A stretch of DNA of 64,000 nucleotides from Allolobophora icterica. Lineage: Eukaryota > Annelida > Clitellata > Crassiclitellata > Lumbricidae. The position numbers were made by a program, and so were the translations under genes. The DNA is taken from contig OY744613.1 in NCBI GenBank assembly GCA_963556255.1, positions 38,390,234-38,454,233 of the forward strand, given 5' to 3'. Shown here piece after piece: positions 54,467 to 63,379 of the stretch; within the stretch, counting starts at the first letter, position 1; each line of letters starts with the position of its first letter. Under the pieces are notes generated by a model. It had not been told where the DNA came from. It saw nothing but the letters and a program-made list of their open reading frames with translations, and made no database searches.

Positions 54467-54504
54467 ATAGAGACAACGAGTTATGATTGTATTCAACGAA
54501 AACA
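54467..54504. promoter_or_regulatory. 38-bp divergent intergenic region (ATPase / PLA2-like)
   Basis: The only place in the element where two genes diverge. It must carry, or overlap, start signals for the leftward morphogenesis block and the rightward pair. No clear TATA box; the ATPase start is preceded by GTCTCTAT. Confidence 0.45.
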
Positions 54505-55074
54505 ATGTATTGCCTACGATGTAAGAAACATACTGAGACTTCAAATGAAACAATCGTCGAGTTACGAAACGGTCGGCCAGCCAAGAAGGGAACGTGTGCC
54601 GTCTGCGGTGCAAAGAAGAGCCAAATTTTGCCTTCTAAAGTGCGGAAGCATAAGTCTCGCGAGACTTATGGAGGCTCGCTACTGAATAGCGCTCTTAATG
54701 TTCTTCCTCTACCAGAAATGCATATGAGCCTTCCATCCGGTATGCCTTCGGAAGATAATCCGGGAGGTTCTTTCCAGAATACAGGAAAGTACTCTTACTG
54801 TGGGCCATTCACAAAACTCGATAAACGGCTGTCACAGCGCTATCACGGTGTTAATCAGCTCGACCGTGCGTGCCTCCACCATGATGTGGCTTACGCAGTT
54901 CATAAAGATACCCCAGGGCGTAACCACGCAGATGACATCCTCGCTGCAGCCGCGTCGAAGATCGCACTCACCGATGAAACTCCAGATTATGAGAAGAAGG
55001 ATGCCCGGCTCGTATCGGCCATTATGTCAGCAAAGTCGAGGCTAGGGATGGGTGTTGGACGGCGGCGCAAATGA
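54505..55074 (+). CDS. Zinc-ribbon plus phospholipase A2-like protein, 189 aa
   Basis: Two parts. Residues 1-40 hold two CxxC knuckles (CLRC at 3-6 and CAVC at 31-34), a small zinc ribbon. Residues about 94-185 resemble the phospholipase A2 domain of parvovirus capsids: a Ca-binding-like loop (YCGPFTKLD, 98-106), the catalytic His-Asp pair in LDRACLHHDVAY (H126, D127), and a later acidic helix start (NHADDILAAAA). Such a domain opens endosomal membranes during entry in parvoviruses. A Gly-rich basic tail follows. The frame opens from TTG; the ATG at 54505 is preferred. Its stop overlaps the first possible ATG of the integrase frame (ATGA at 55071). Confidence 0.75.
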   Translation: MYCLRCKKHTETSNETIVELRNGRPAKKGTCAVCGAKKSQILPSKVRKHKSRETYGGSLLNSALNVLPLPEMHMSLPSGMPSEDNPGGSFQNTGKYSYCGPFTKLDKRLSQRYHGVNQLDRACLHHDVAYAVHKDTPGRNHADDILAAAASKIALTDETPDYEKKDARLVSAIMSAKSRLGMGVGRRRK

Positions 55075-55124
55075 AAATCATTTGTGTATGTGTTTACCTG
55101 TTTGTTATATATAGTTTAACTGAA

Positions 55125-56156
55125 ATGTCTAAGCACCTTTCAACTGTCTATTACAGCCCTAGAGGTTACTGGCGAGGTAAGGCTGCGGTGAAGAAACTAG
55201 CCTCAGCCGCCAAAGTTTCCGAGGCGGAGGCTCGTGATTGGTTGAAGAAACAAGCTGTGTGGCAGATTTATCTTCCCGTTCCACGCCGCATACCGCGTCC
55301 AAAGTTCGATGAAAATCGACCAAACGCGGTACACCAAGCCGATCTCTTGTTTTTACCTCACGATAAAGTAGGCCGAAAGACTTATAAATACGCTCTCACT
55401 GTTGTTGATGTTGCCTCACGATACAAAGAAGCTGAACCGTTGATCAACAAAAGTGCGACCGAAGTCGCCGCCGCTTTAAGCCGGATCTATAAGAGGGGCC
55501 CATTAACTTGGCCTCGACTCTTTCAGGTCGATCCTGGACGCGAATTTATGGGTGATTTTACACCGTTGCTGACGAAGCACGACGTTCTTGTAAGACGCGG
55601 ACAGGCCGGAAATCATCGCCAACAGGGCATCGTTGAACGCTTTAACCGTACTCTAGCTGAGCGACTTTTCGGTGCCCAGTACGCTCAGGAATTGCTCCTG
55701 GCTGCAAGGGGTTCATCCGAACGGTCAGTGGAATGGGTTCGACGATTGCCCGAAGTTGTAGCTGCACTAAACGATGAGCCGACGCGCTTGCTCGACATGA
55801 AGCCGGTTGAAGCGATGAAAGCTGCTAAAGTGACACAGAAGCCCTCTCATTCACAAACTAAAAACGCAAATGAAATTCATTCGCGTTTGTGGGGCTTGGA
55901 TGAGCCTATTCTTGGACACGACGTTCTCGTCCGATATTTGTACGCTCCCGGCGAGCTCGAGGGTGGTAGCAAACGAGCCACCGACCCTAACTGGTCGCTC
56001 ACCATCCACGCTATTTTGGATGTTGTTCGGCGGGCTGGCCAACCGGCTTTATACCATCTAGTTGATGGGCCTGGCCGCGGTTTTGTCCGTGAGGAGCTGA
56101 TTCTGGTGCCTATGGGCACTGAGCTACCCCCCGATAGAATACTCAACCGTCGTTGA
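55125..56156 (+). CDS. INT: Retroviral-type (DDE) integrase, 343 aa
   Basis: Inserts the element's ends into target DNA. The catalytic core is clear: D73 in VHQADLLFLP, D136 in FQVDPGREFMGDF and E171 in QQGIVERFNRTLAERLF, with 34 residues between the second and third acids. Residues 1-60 form a helical N-terminal part without a clear HHCC zinc site. The C-terminal 100 residues end in an SH3/chromo-like barrel (HDVLVRYLYAPGELEGG, then YHLVDGPGRGFVREELIL). An upstream ATG at 55071 would add a hydrophobic leader; the ATG at 55125 preceded by TTATATATAG fits better. It converges on the polymerase gene, the two coding ends overlapping by 14 bp. Confidence 0.9.
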   Translation: MSKHLSTVYYSPRGYWRGKAAVKKLASAAKVSEAEARDWLKKQAVWQIYLPVPRRIPRPKFDENRPNAVHQADLLFLPHDKVGRKTYKYALTVVDVASRYKEAEPLINKSATEVAAALSRIYKRGPLTWPRLFQVDPGREFMGDFTPLLTKHDVLVRRGQAGNHRQQGIVERFNRTLAERLFGAQYAQELLLAARGSSERSVEWVRRLPEVVAALNDEPTRLLDMKPVEAMKAAKVTQKPSHSQTKNANEIHSRLWGLDEPILGHDVLVRYLYAPGELEGGSKRATDPNWSLTIHAILDVVRRAGQPALYHLVDGPGRGFVREELILVPMGTELPPDRILNRR

Positions 56157-59100
56157 TTTTGTAGTGCCCGTATGCCAGCGTTTTATTCCCGTCCGGAGAT
56201 ATCCACTTTTTTGTGTCTAATGGAGAGAGGCTGATCTTATTCTGCTCGTACACTCCGATCTGGTGGTCGTGGCTTCTAATCACGACTTGTGTGTGCCGCA
56301 TCTCTTCTCGTTCGAACAGGCACTCCTTGTATAGCTCGTGGTGCAGATCCTTCTTCACAACTGCTCTCTGAACGCCTTTTGCTTTCCTGATTTCTGAACC
56401 ACCCGATTTTAAGATCGAGTACATCTTCGGACGCAGTCCCACGAATTCGGCTATGGCCACTCCGTTACATTCATCTTTGAACTTGCCCACGACTTTCTTG
56501 TTCTCGACGTCGTAGTACGGGCTGTCTCTAGGAAACTCACTAAAGTCGTATGAGTGTTTTTTGTTCCACATATCGGCATAGGCGTCCGGAGTTTCCACCT
56601 GAAATAAGAGGCTATCTGTGTCTGTATATAGCAACTGGGCTCTTTCACCGTATTGATTTTTCACATCGTTGTACCAGAAGTCGTACATCAGATGCTTGCT
56701 GAGGTCGAGGACAGCCTGGCCGACATATACAGGTCTGTTTAACTTGAGCTTGTTCTTCAAACTGTGAATCGCGGCGAGTTGGTCGATGAAGATTTTGTGT
56801 GATATGTAGGCCGGGTCAGCAATTAGTTTACGAAGTTTGTCAACTTTTGAGGTCGGTACCAGGTTAACTCTGATTCTTTTTCTAAGATTTTCCATGGTTT
56901 TTCCGAAAACTGCATTATTAGCCAGTTTGAAGAAATCCTTCTCAAACTCCGACGTTGCCTTCGCCCTCAATTTTGTATTCATCTCGATATATGGAGCCAT
57001 CCACGCCTCCTGTCTAAACTTAATGACACGATGAATTTTAGAAACTCGTAGCCCTAACGAGTGGTAGAGTTTGAGATTTCTATAATGGACCACATACCGC
57101 TCCTTAGGTCGCAGGCTTGGTACTAACTTCACATGCTTTGTGAACTTGCCTCCCAACTCGTTCATAAGCACATTCTGATAGTCACTCAACCACTCCTCTT
57201 GGACTGTCAGGGTCTCCGGTGCTAAGCGATAGTCGCTATGTGATTCGTGGAGGTGCTCCGGGTACCCGAGATCGACTTCAAGTAGGAAGCCTTCAGGCGC
57301 GTCGTCTGGAGTTTCCAACACTTCATCGAGAGTTGGACTTTCCCAGCTAAATCCTCCAACTGGCAGTGGCTGTTGCATCGCCCAGCCGTAAAGATTATTC
57401 GCGTCGAGATACATGATCCAGTTGTCTGGCTTCGTAGTATCATGATCTGGGCATTGCGGGTTGTTGGCTTTTGCGAAGCGCTTAGATACCATCGAGATTC
57501 CACCTCGGAGACCTTTCTCTACGAACAAATGCATATCTATATCGGTTAAAAGTTCGAGTTCGATTTTCGTCTTTTTCAACAAAGCATCCCAGGCCATTCC
57601 TGGCAGGCTGAAGTAGTTAGCCGGGTCGAGACTGTAGTGTTTCATCGATGTGGATCTGAAGGTCTCGAAGACATCGGCTAGTAGAAGTACATCCGTGCGG
57701 AGATACAGGTCGTGATAGTCACCCAGAGTTCTACAATCGAATTCATTCCATACTCTTTGGGCGTGTTGATAATCCTCATCAGAAATGTTTTCTCGGGAGA
57801 GCCTGCTGTAGAACGCTTCTTTAGGTGGAAGTCGGTCTTCTTCGAAGCGGTGGTAATCGTCAATGTGCTCGTAACAATATACGCCCTTTCGCCTCAAAAG
57901 ATCTAGTTTTGTCCTATCATTGTGAACGAAATTTTCCTTTATATATGCCGTTGTGACTTTCAGATCGTGGAGGGACAGATTTCCTGATAATTTATCCAAC
58001 GAGCTGTTTAGAAACTGGAGACTATCGATGAACTGTAGTTGTCCAATGTTAAATGTCATGTATTTCTCCATATTGTTTGGGATGCAGTTAATTTCAGTTT
58101 GTTCATCCTGTGCGGCCTCACAGCCTCCGATCGCTTGCATGATGAGATGGCTGTCGTAACCTCGCAGATTGTGGAAGACCACTGGTACCTTACACTTATC
58201 GGGATATATTCTAAGTTTTAAGTTACACTCGCTGTGAGCGGCACCTCGGTACTTACCGGTAATGTGGCAGTGGTCGCGAACTCTATCCGCTTCGAGCGCT
58301 TCTCCGCAGATGTGACATTCAATAGCCTCGCGGAATAATTGGCGATCGGCCGCTGACATAACTATCTTAGCTGGGGTGGCCAGCCTTTGTTTGATAGAAG
58401 CCAGCTCGCCTTGTAGTCGTTTTAGGAACTCTTCAACGGCGTTCTCTCCACGATATAAAACTGGTTTCTTCGTGCGACCGTCGCATCGAACCACTATATA
58501 ACAGAAGCTGCATGGTTTCTGCTCAGCTATCTGTCTGGTGTTGCTCTCGCTGGGGTTCATGACTGCACCTTCGATTGGTATGTTTAGAGCCTCGAAGTCT
58601 GCGTAAACGATATACGGGGCTCGCATCTGTTTGTGATGGTTCTGGAATTTGAGGATATTTTCATCGTCTTTTGGCATCTCAATCCGCTGAGGCTTCTTAC
58701 TAATACCCTGGCAATCTTTGATATGGGCATCCAGCAAGTCTTGTCTACAGAATATGTGTAGGCAGCGACGACATGGGTGTTTCTTGTGCTTGTCTTTGCT
58801 ATTTTGATGAAGAATTCGGCCAAGGTCTTTAATCCAGACGTAGTGGTAATCCTCACCTTTAACTAATAGTAGAAGATCGATATTATAGTCTCTATTGGTC
58901 TGCTTTGAGACATAAATCGGGTACAGCCCTTCATTCCATCCGAAGACCGATACGGACACCATCGGGTTCTGACGCTCGAACTTGCCGACATCTGTGACCT
59001 TCACTGGAAATTCTATTCCGTCGAAGTTTAGCTCGAGGAGGTGGGCACGATACTTAGTTGGGCGTTGAGGGTCCTTATCTACTGGATACATTGCGCTTAG

Positions 59101-59883
59101 AATGGCCCACTCGAAGCACCGGTTGTCTTCATTCTTTACATTAACGACTGAATGATAGGGGATATACTTCGGTGTTGCAAAATAGCTCTTGCCTCGGAAA
59201 GGCTTATATCTTGCAAAACTGAGGTCTAGCGCCACGACCCGCCTCACCCTCCACCCCGACCCCTCATTGGTGTAATCCTCGAGGAGTTTTAGTATTTCGG
59301 CCTTGGCCTTCCGTATAGCCCCTTGGATTTTACCCGCATTGGTAACTGGTACTGCTTTGCTTCGAAAGTATGTTGTGGTGGTAATAATACCGGGAGCCGC
59401 GTTGCCATCGTACACGTTGTCAATAGTCGGCGCCAACTTTTCCAAATCAACAGTCAACACTTGAGAGTATTTCAGACCGTCCTGTTTCAACAACTCTTCG
59501 TTGAGTTGTGCCTCAATGCTGTGCTCCATTGCACTCAAGAAAGCCAATGCATCTCCTTCCAGCCTGTGGTTAAGAGGTACTTCTGCACGGAAGTCTCTCA
59601 GAAGCTTATTGGCGAGCTCTTTGTGTAGTAGAAAGGGTGGTGGTCCACCTCTATCCTTCTTAATTAGGAGTGGGTCGAATTGTGCCAGAAGGGCCTTACG
59701 ATTTGCCCCTCTATGCTTGCGCACTGGAGGAATTGGCCTTGGAAGCAGTGGCTGTAGTAAGCGCCTTTTGACCGCATCTGGGATAGGTTCGTCTAAGATA
59801 TTCTGTAGAACAGCTCGAAGAGCGGGGGGACCAGTAAACTCACCCAACAATTGTTCAATTTTTTCATTCGTAGACAATGCCAT
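56143..59883 (-). CDS. POLB: Protein-primed family B DNA polymerase, 1246 aa
   Basis: Replicates the element, with a terminal protein as primer. Exonuclease motifs: YADFEAL (427-433), FHNLRGYDSHLIM (570-582) and YLRTDVLLL (727-735). Polymerase motifs: A MYLDANNLYGWAM (824-836), B KLANNAVFGKTMENL (986-1000), C YTDTDS (1086-1091). The N-terminal 420 residues include a CRRCLHIFCRQDLLDAHIKDC zinc-finger-like unit (371-391). Inside the exonuclease domain lies CHICGEALEADRVRDHCH followed by TGKYRGAAHSECN (523-554), an endonuclease-VII-like zinc module common in animal Polinton polymerases. Full length, no stops. No separate terminal-protein gene is seen; the long N-terminal region may supply it. 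Confidence 0.95.
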   Translation of the reverse strand: MALSTNEKIEQLLGEFTGPPALRAVLQNILDEPIPDAVKRRLLQPLLPRPIPPVRKHRGANRKALLAQFDPLLIKKDRGGPPPFLLHKELANKLLRDFRAEVPLNHRLEGDALAFLSAMEHSIEAQLNEELLKQDGLKYSQVLTVDLEKLAPTIDNVYDGNAAPGIITTTTYFRSKAVPVTNAGKIQGAIRKAKAEILKLLEDYTNEGSGWRVRRVVALDLSFARYKPFRGKSYFATPKYIPYHSVVNVKNEDNRCFEWAILSAMYPVDKDPQRPTKYRAHLLELNFDGIEFPVKVTDVGKFERQNPMVSVSVFGWNEGLYPIYVSKQTNRDYNIDLLLLVKGEDYHYVWIKDLGRILHQNSKDKHKKHPCRRCLHIFCRQDLLDAHIKDCQGISKKPQRIEMPKDDENILKFQNHHKQMRAPYIVYADFEALNIPIEGAVMNPSESNTRQIAEQKPCSFCYIVVRCDGRTKKPVLYRGENAVEEFLKRLQGELASIKQRLATPAKIVMSAADRQLFREAIECHICGEALEADRVRDHCHITGKYRGAAHSECNLKLRIYPDKCKVPVVFHNLRGYDSHLIMQAIGGCEAAQDEQTEINCIPNNMEKYMTFNIGQLQFIDSLQFLNSSLDKLSGNLSLHDLKVTTAYIKENFVHNDRTKLDLLRRKGVYCYEHIDDYHRFEEDRLPPKEAFYSRLSRENISDEDYQHAQRVWNEFDCRTLGDYHDLYLRTDVLLLADVFETFRSTSMKHYSLDPANYFSLPGMAWDALLKKTKIELELLTDIDMHLFVEKGLRGGISMVSKRFAKANNPQCPDHDTTKPDNWIMYLDANNLYGWAMQQPLPVGGFSWESPTLDEVLETPDDAPEGFLLEVDLGYPEHLHESHSDYRLAPETLTVQEEWLSDYQNVLMNELGGKFTKHVKLVPSLRPKERYVVHYRNLKLYHSLGLRVSKIHRVIKFRQEAWMAPYIEMNTKLRAKATSEFEKDFFKLANNAVFGKTMENLRKRIRVNLVPTSKVDKLRKLIADPAYISHKIFIDQLAAIHSLKNKLKLNRPVYVGQAVLDLSKHLMYDFWYNDVKNQYGERAQLLYTDTDSLLFQVETPDAYADMWNKKHSYDFSEFPRDSPYYDVENKKVVGKFKDECNGVAIAEFVGLRPKMYSILKSGGSEIRKAKGVQRAVVKKDLHHELYKECLFEREEMRHTQVVIRSHDHQIGVYEQNKISLSPLDTKKWISPDGNKTLAYGHYKINDG

Positions 59884-59970
59884 AGTAATAAATTAGTTTA
59901 TATTACTGTGGCAAACTTTTCTCTAATATAATAAGTTTATCATTTCTTTAAATAGAAATTTTTTTATTAT

Positions 59971-60246
59971 CTAGTCTATTGAAATAGATGATAGACGTTT
60001 CCATTCTTTATTAAATTCGCGAACTAACCCACCTCGTCGAGCTCTCAAATATTTAGCGAAATAACCACATTTCATACACTCACCCACGTGTGTTTTTATA
60101 CCCCTTCCACATTTGGCACATGGTCTTGTCCCACAACCGTTTCGCAGTCGTGCCAAATGTTTGAAACAGTACTCCCCAATGCACCTGCGACAGCAGAGGG
60201 ATGTTTTACCTATACCGAGCCAAATGCAAAAGTTTTGTCCTAACAT
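59971..60246 (-). CDS. Small cysteine-rich zinc-ribbon protein, 91 aa
   Basis: A basic protein with ten cysteines, including CCRRC, CAKC and CMKC, arranged as two zinc ribbons, and a basic Arg/Lys-rich C terminus. It would be a nucleic-acid-binding protein, perhaps an early regulator or replication accessory factor, since it lies nearest the right repeat and upstream of the polymerase in the same direction. ATG at 60246 follows an AT-rich leader (CATAAAACATA). Family not identified. Confidence 0.65.
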   Translation of the reverse strand: MLGQNFCIWLGIGKTSLCCRRCIGEYCFKHLARLRNGCGTRPCAKCGRGIKTHVGECMKCGYFAKYLRARRGGLVREFNKEWKRLSSISID

Positions 60247-60346
60247 TATGTTTTATGTATACCACAACCTATTCATTTATTTAAATTGAAAAATGACCCG
60301 GTTTGGGCCGGCCTCGTGGGAGGTTCTCGGCCGGCAGCAAACGTTG

Positions 60347-60575
60347 GTAATCTCATTTCTTTACCCTGAATGACCATTCCATTCCCCTCTGGCAGGCCCT
60401 TGATAGCACCAACGGGTTGGGGTTTCAGATTCACTCTTTGTAACGGTTTTTAAGCTTTCAGAACGCCGCCTGGCGAATGCGTCAACTCCGGTTTCAGATT
60501 CACTCATTGTAACGGTTTTAAAGCATTCAGAACGACACCTAGCGACTGCGTCAGTTCCTGTATCTCCTATCTACT
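60347..60575 (-). repeat. Polinton right terminal inverted repeat
   Basis: Reverse complement of 43502-43730, ending CCTGTATCTCCTATCTACT. No difference from the left copy was found by eye. It includes the same internal pair of roughly 68-bp units. Confidence 0.95.
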
Positions 60576-60580
60576 AATGC
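60576..60580. repeat. Polinton target-site duplication, right copy
   Basis: AATGC, matching 43497-43501. The inferred unoccupied site, ACAAATGCAATTTATG, is a phrase repeated many times in the finger array, encoding Tyr-Lys-Cys-Asn-Leu-Cys. Confidence 0.8.
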
Positions 60581-61807
60581 AATTTATGTTATAAATCATT
60601 TTCACAGAAATGTTATCTAGACCGACATGCAAGAACACACACTGGGGAAAAACCATATCAGTGCAGTTTGTGTCATAAATCATTTTCACAAAAGAGCACT
60701 CTAAACAGCCACGCAAGAACCCACACTGGAGAAAAACCATACAAATGCAATTTATGTCATAAATTATTTTCACACCTGAATCATCTAGACAGACATGCAA
60801 GAACCCACACTGGAGAAAAACCATACAAATGCAATTTATGTCATAAATCATTTTCACAGAAGGGTAATCTATACCTACATGAAAGAACCCACACTGGAGA
60901 AAAACCATACAAATGCAATTTGTGTCATAAATCATTTTCACAGAAATGTTATCTAGACCGACATGCAAGAACACACACTGGAGAAAAACCATACAAATGC
61001 AATTTATGTCATAAATTATTTTCACAGAAGGGTTATCTAGACTTACACGGAAGAACCCACAATGGAGAAAAACGGCACAAGTGCAATTTATGCCAAAAAA
61101 GATTTGCTTATAAGTGTGTTCTGAACAGCCATATAAGGACTCACACTAGAGAAAAACCATACAAGTGCAGTTTGTGTCATAACTCATTTTCACAGATAGG
61201 TCATCTAGACCACCATGGAAGAACCCACACTGGAGAAAAACCATATCAGTGCATTGTTTGTCAGAGGTCATTTGCAGATTGTAATCATCTGAAATGCCAT
61301 ACAAGAACCCACACTCGAGAAAAGCCAATTCAGTGTGTTGCATGTCTCAGGGTATTTGCATGTAATGGCAGTCTCAAAAGGCAGATGACAAGGTGCCATG
61401 GAGATAATTCAAACAAATGCATGCCATGTCAAAATGTTGTTTCTACAAATGATTGTCAGTGCCAAGGGACTAGATCAGGTGAGAGATTCCTTATATTGAG
61501 TGAATATGACAACTGTCATGATGGGAAAGAGTTGTTCTTAACACAGACTACCGGCATGCAAGATTTCTCATCTAGGTTGAGCATAAAACCAGTTTCTGAT
61601 GAAAAACAACTTTCTGAAGATCGAGCGCATGTTGGTGTTAATTTTCAGCATTTTATTTTGAGACCTTATGGTTGTGGAATGTGTGATGAAATGTTTGAAA
61701 TAGAAAAGGAATTTATGGAACATTGTTGTCAACACTACGCTAATGCTCCTGGAAAAGATACTTTTCTTGAACTATTTGAAATGCACCTTTTGAGTTATTT
61801 TCCTTGA
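60581..61807 (+). CDS. C2H2 zinc-finger protein 3, 3' part (split by the Polinton)
   Basis: Continues in frame from the 5' part at 42671-43501: it completes the interrupted finger (NLCYKSFSQKCYLDRHARTH), then has eight further regular units and a divergent one (IQCVACLRVFACNGSLKRQM). It ends with a linker and the family C-terminal module (YGCGMCDEMFEIEKEFMEHC, DTFLELFEMHL) shared with genes 1 and 2. Removing the element would give one frame of about 685 codons with some 19 fingers. As it stands this half has no natural start and would need transcription from within or downstream of the Polinton. A candidate polyadenylation signal lies at 62089. Confidence 0.75.
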   Translation, partial: NLCYKSFSQKCYLDRHARTHTGEKPYQCSLCHKSFSQKSTLNSHARTHTGEKPYKCNLCHKLFSHLNHLDRHARTHTGEKPYKCNLCHKSFSQKGNLYLHERTHTGEKPYKCNLCHKSFSQKCYLDRHARTHTGEKPYKCNLCHKLFSQKGYLDLHGRTHNGEKRHKCNLCQKRFAYKCVLNSHIRTHTREKPYKCSLCHNSFSQIGHLDHHGRTHTGEKPYQCIVCQRSFADCNHLKCHTRTHTREKPIQCVACLRVFACNGSLKRQMTRCHGDNSNKCMPCQNVVSTNDCQCQGTRSGERFLILSEYDNCHDGKELFLTQTTGMQDFSSRLSIKPVSDEKQLSEDRAHVGVNFQHFILRPYGCGMCDEMFEIEKEFMEHCCQHYANAPGKDTFLELFEMHLLSYFP

Positions 61808-63379
61808 GTACAGGAGGCAGATTAATGCAAAAGTTTCTGGTTGTTTTGACACTGTAATCAACATTTGCTAGATGGTCACCTAACACACAGAAACCACTAC
61901 TTGACGTTACTACTGGTGGTCGATGTCATGTCTGTTTAGCTTTTGGTGTGCTTTGACCTCTTGGAGTTTGGACTATCCTTGCAACTGCCTTAGGTTTAGA
62001 GTGTTTTTTGGAGTCCTTCTGACAACCAGCTGCCAATTGGCATTCTTAAAGTGACTACCAAAATGCTTCACTTTCGTGTTGTTACCGTAATAAACTGGGC
62101 AGGTCAACCTTGCCATAATCTTAAATCAGAAAATGATGAAGTGTGCAAGAGCCAGCCAGTGGAACTGTTGCGGATTATCACACATGAACCAATCTATGAA
62201 CACACGGGTCTGTTGTTCTTAGTCTAAACTCTAAAAGCCGTTTTATCGTGCCACAGTGTGGTTTTGCAAGTGGTTTTAAGAAGGTACTGCTACACTCTGT
62301 ACAAATACGCATTGTGTTTTGTGTATCATGTATAGCTAAACATTGTAAAAATAACATTATGCATAAAAATTTGTAAAATTTATGTTTTGTACTTTGACTT
62401 ATTATAAAGGTAAGGTAAAGTAGTCCATGTCCGTGTGGGACGTAGGTGAGGCGCTCATCTCCTTTTCTAAGCCCTTGAGCCGGCAATGGACGAATCCCAA
62501 GGTCCTGGACACGGGGCTGACTTATTATACCACACGTTAAAGCATCAATTTATAAATCAGTTTGAATTTGGCATGTTGCCTCGAGTATAAGTGCCAAGTT
62601 TTATCTTTTTTCTGCATTGTTCATTTCAGTAGGTAAGTAATTACATGCACAACTGTTGCATTTCTCTTGCTCACACAGTTTAATTCCATACCAAATCAAT
62701 GTGACGCCTTGTGCGATAATGATGCTCTAATTAAACATATCACATAAACCTTTCAGATTTTTTCTTCAGCTTTTTTATGACTAATTAGTTTTTCTTCCTC
62801 CCCATTTATGTACCTTTCTCTACCGAGTCCTCTTATCTTTTTCAATGCAAATATTTGTGATTTGTTGACATTCGTTTTGAAGAAACATTGGCTGCAGAAC
62901 CAGTCTATGTTCTGGTATACTTGTGATTTGTTCTTTAAGTCCTCCACATATAATTCTAATTCTTTTCAGACAAGAAGCTTCTATTTCTGTAAATGAAAGC
63001 AACTGCTTTAAAATGAACATCAAGCATTCAGTCTGCATATAATAGTAAATCTAATTATATAAATAAAAGACCTTTTTTCATGAATTTGCCCCAGAAAATT
63101 TAGAAATGCAGATGCTAAGCCTACAGACATTATTACCATATTTTGTGCAAACATGACATTTTCTTTTAATTAAGGGGTCTAAAATGTGACTGAGATAGTG
63201 CTTGATAATAAAATATAGATTATATTTGAAAAGTAGGCCTAACATCTTTATCTAAACAAGCTGAAAGAGGCACAAACTTATCATAACCTCAATCTTCAAA
63301 TTTCTAAAGTGCCACTTGACAGTTAAGTGCAGGGCCCCACATTTTTAAAGTCAGAGGGGTCTTCTAAAGGGTAGTGAAA
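61808..63379. other. 3' UTR and intergenic DNA; no further gene
   Basis: AT-rich. A short complex segment at 62410-62520 (GGTAAAGTAGTCCATGTCCG, GGGACGTAGGTGAGGCGCTC) looks like a dispersed repeat, but its family was not identified. Confidence 0.5.
62089..62094 (+). terminator. Candidate polyadenylation signal of zinc-finger gene 3
   Basis: AATAAA about 280 bases after the stop codon at 61807. Confidence 0.4.

Larger units (their letters stand above)
43502..60575. mobile_element. Complete Maverick/Polinton virus-like DNA transposon, 17,074 bp
   Basis: A self-synthesising transposon: identical 229-bp inverted repeats starting 5'-AG, a 5-6-bp target duplication, and the family's hallmark gene set (protein-primed DNA polymerase B, retroviral-type integrase, A32-like packaging ATPase, adenovirus-type protease, major and minor capsid proteins). 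All genes appear open and intronless. Ten genes from 45674 to 54466 run leftward, 54505-56156 rightward, 56143-60246 leftward. The first 1.9 kb after the left repeat is non-coding and contains foreign repeats. The coding half is more GC-rich than the host DNA around it. Identical repeats suggest recent insertion; capacity to form virions is inference from gene content. Confidence 0.95.

Noticed and set aside
60567..61025. 152-aa antisense frame
   Set aside because: Shadow of the finger array, as above.
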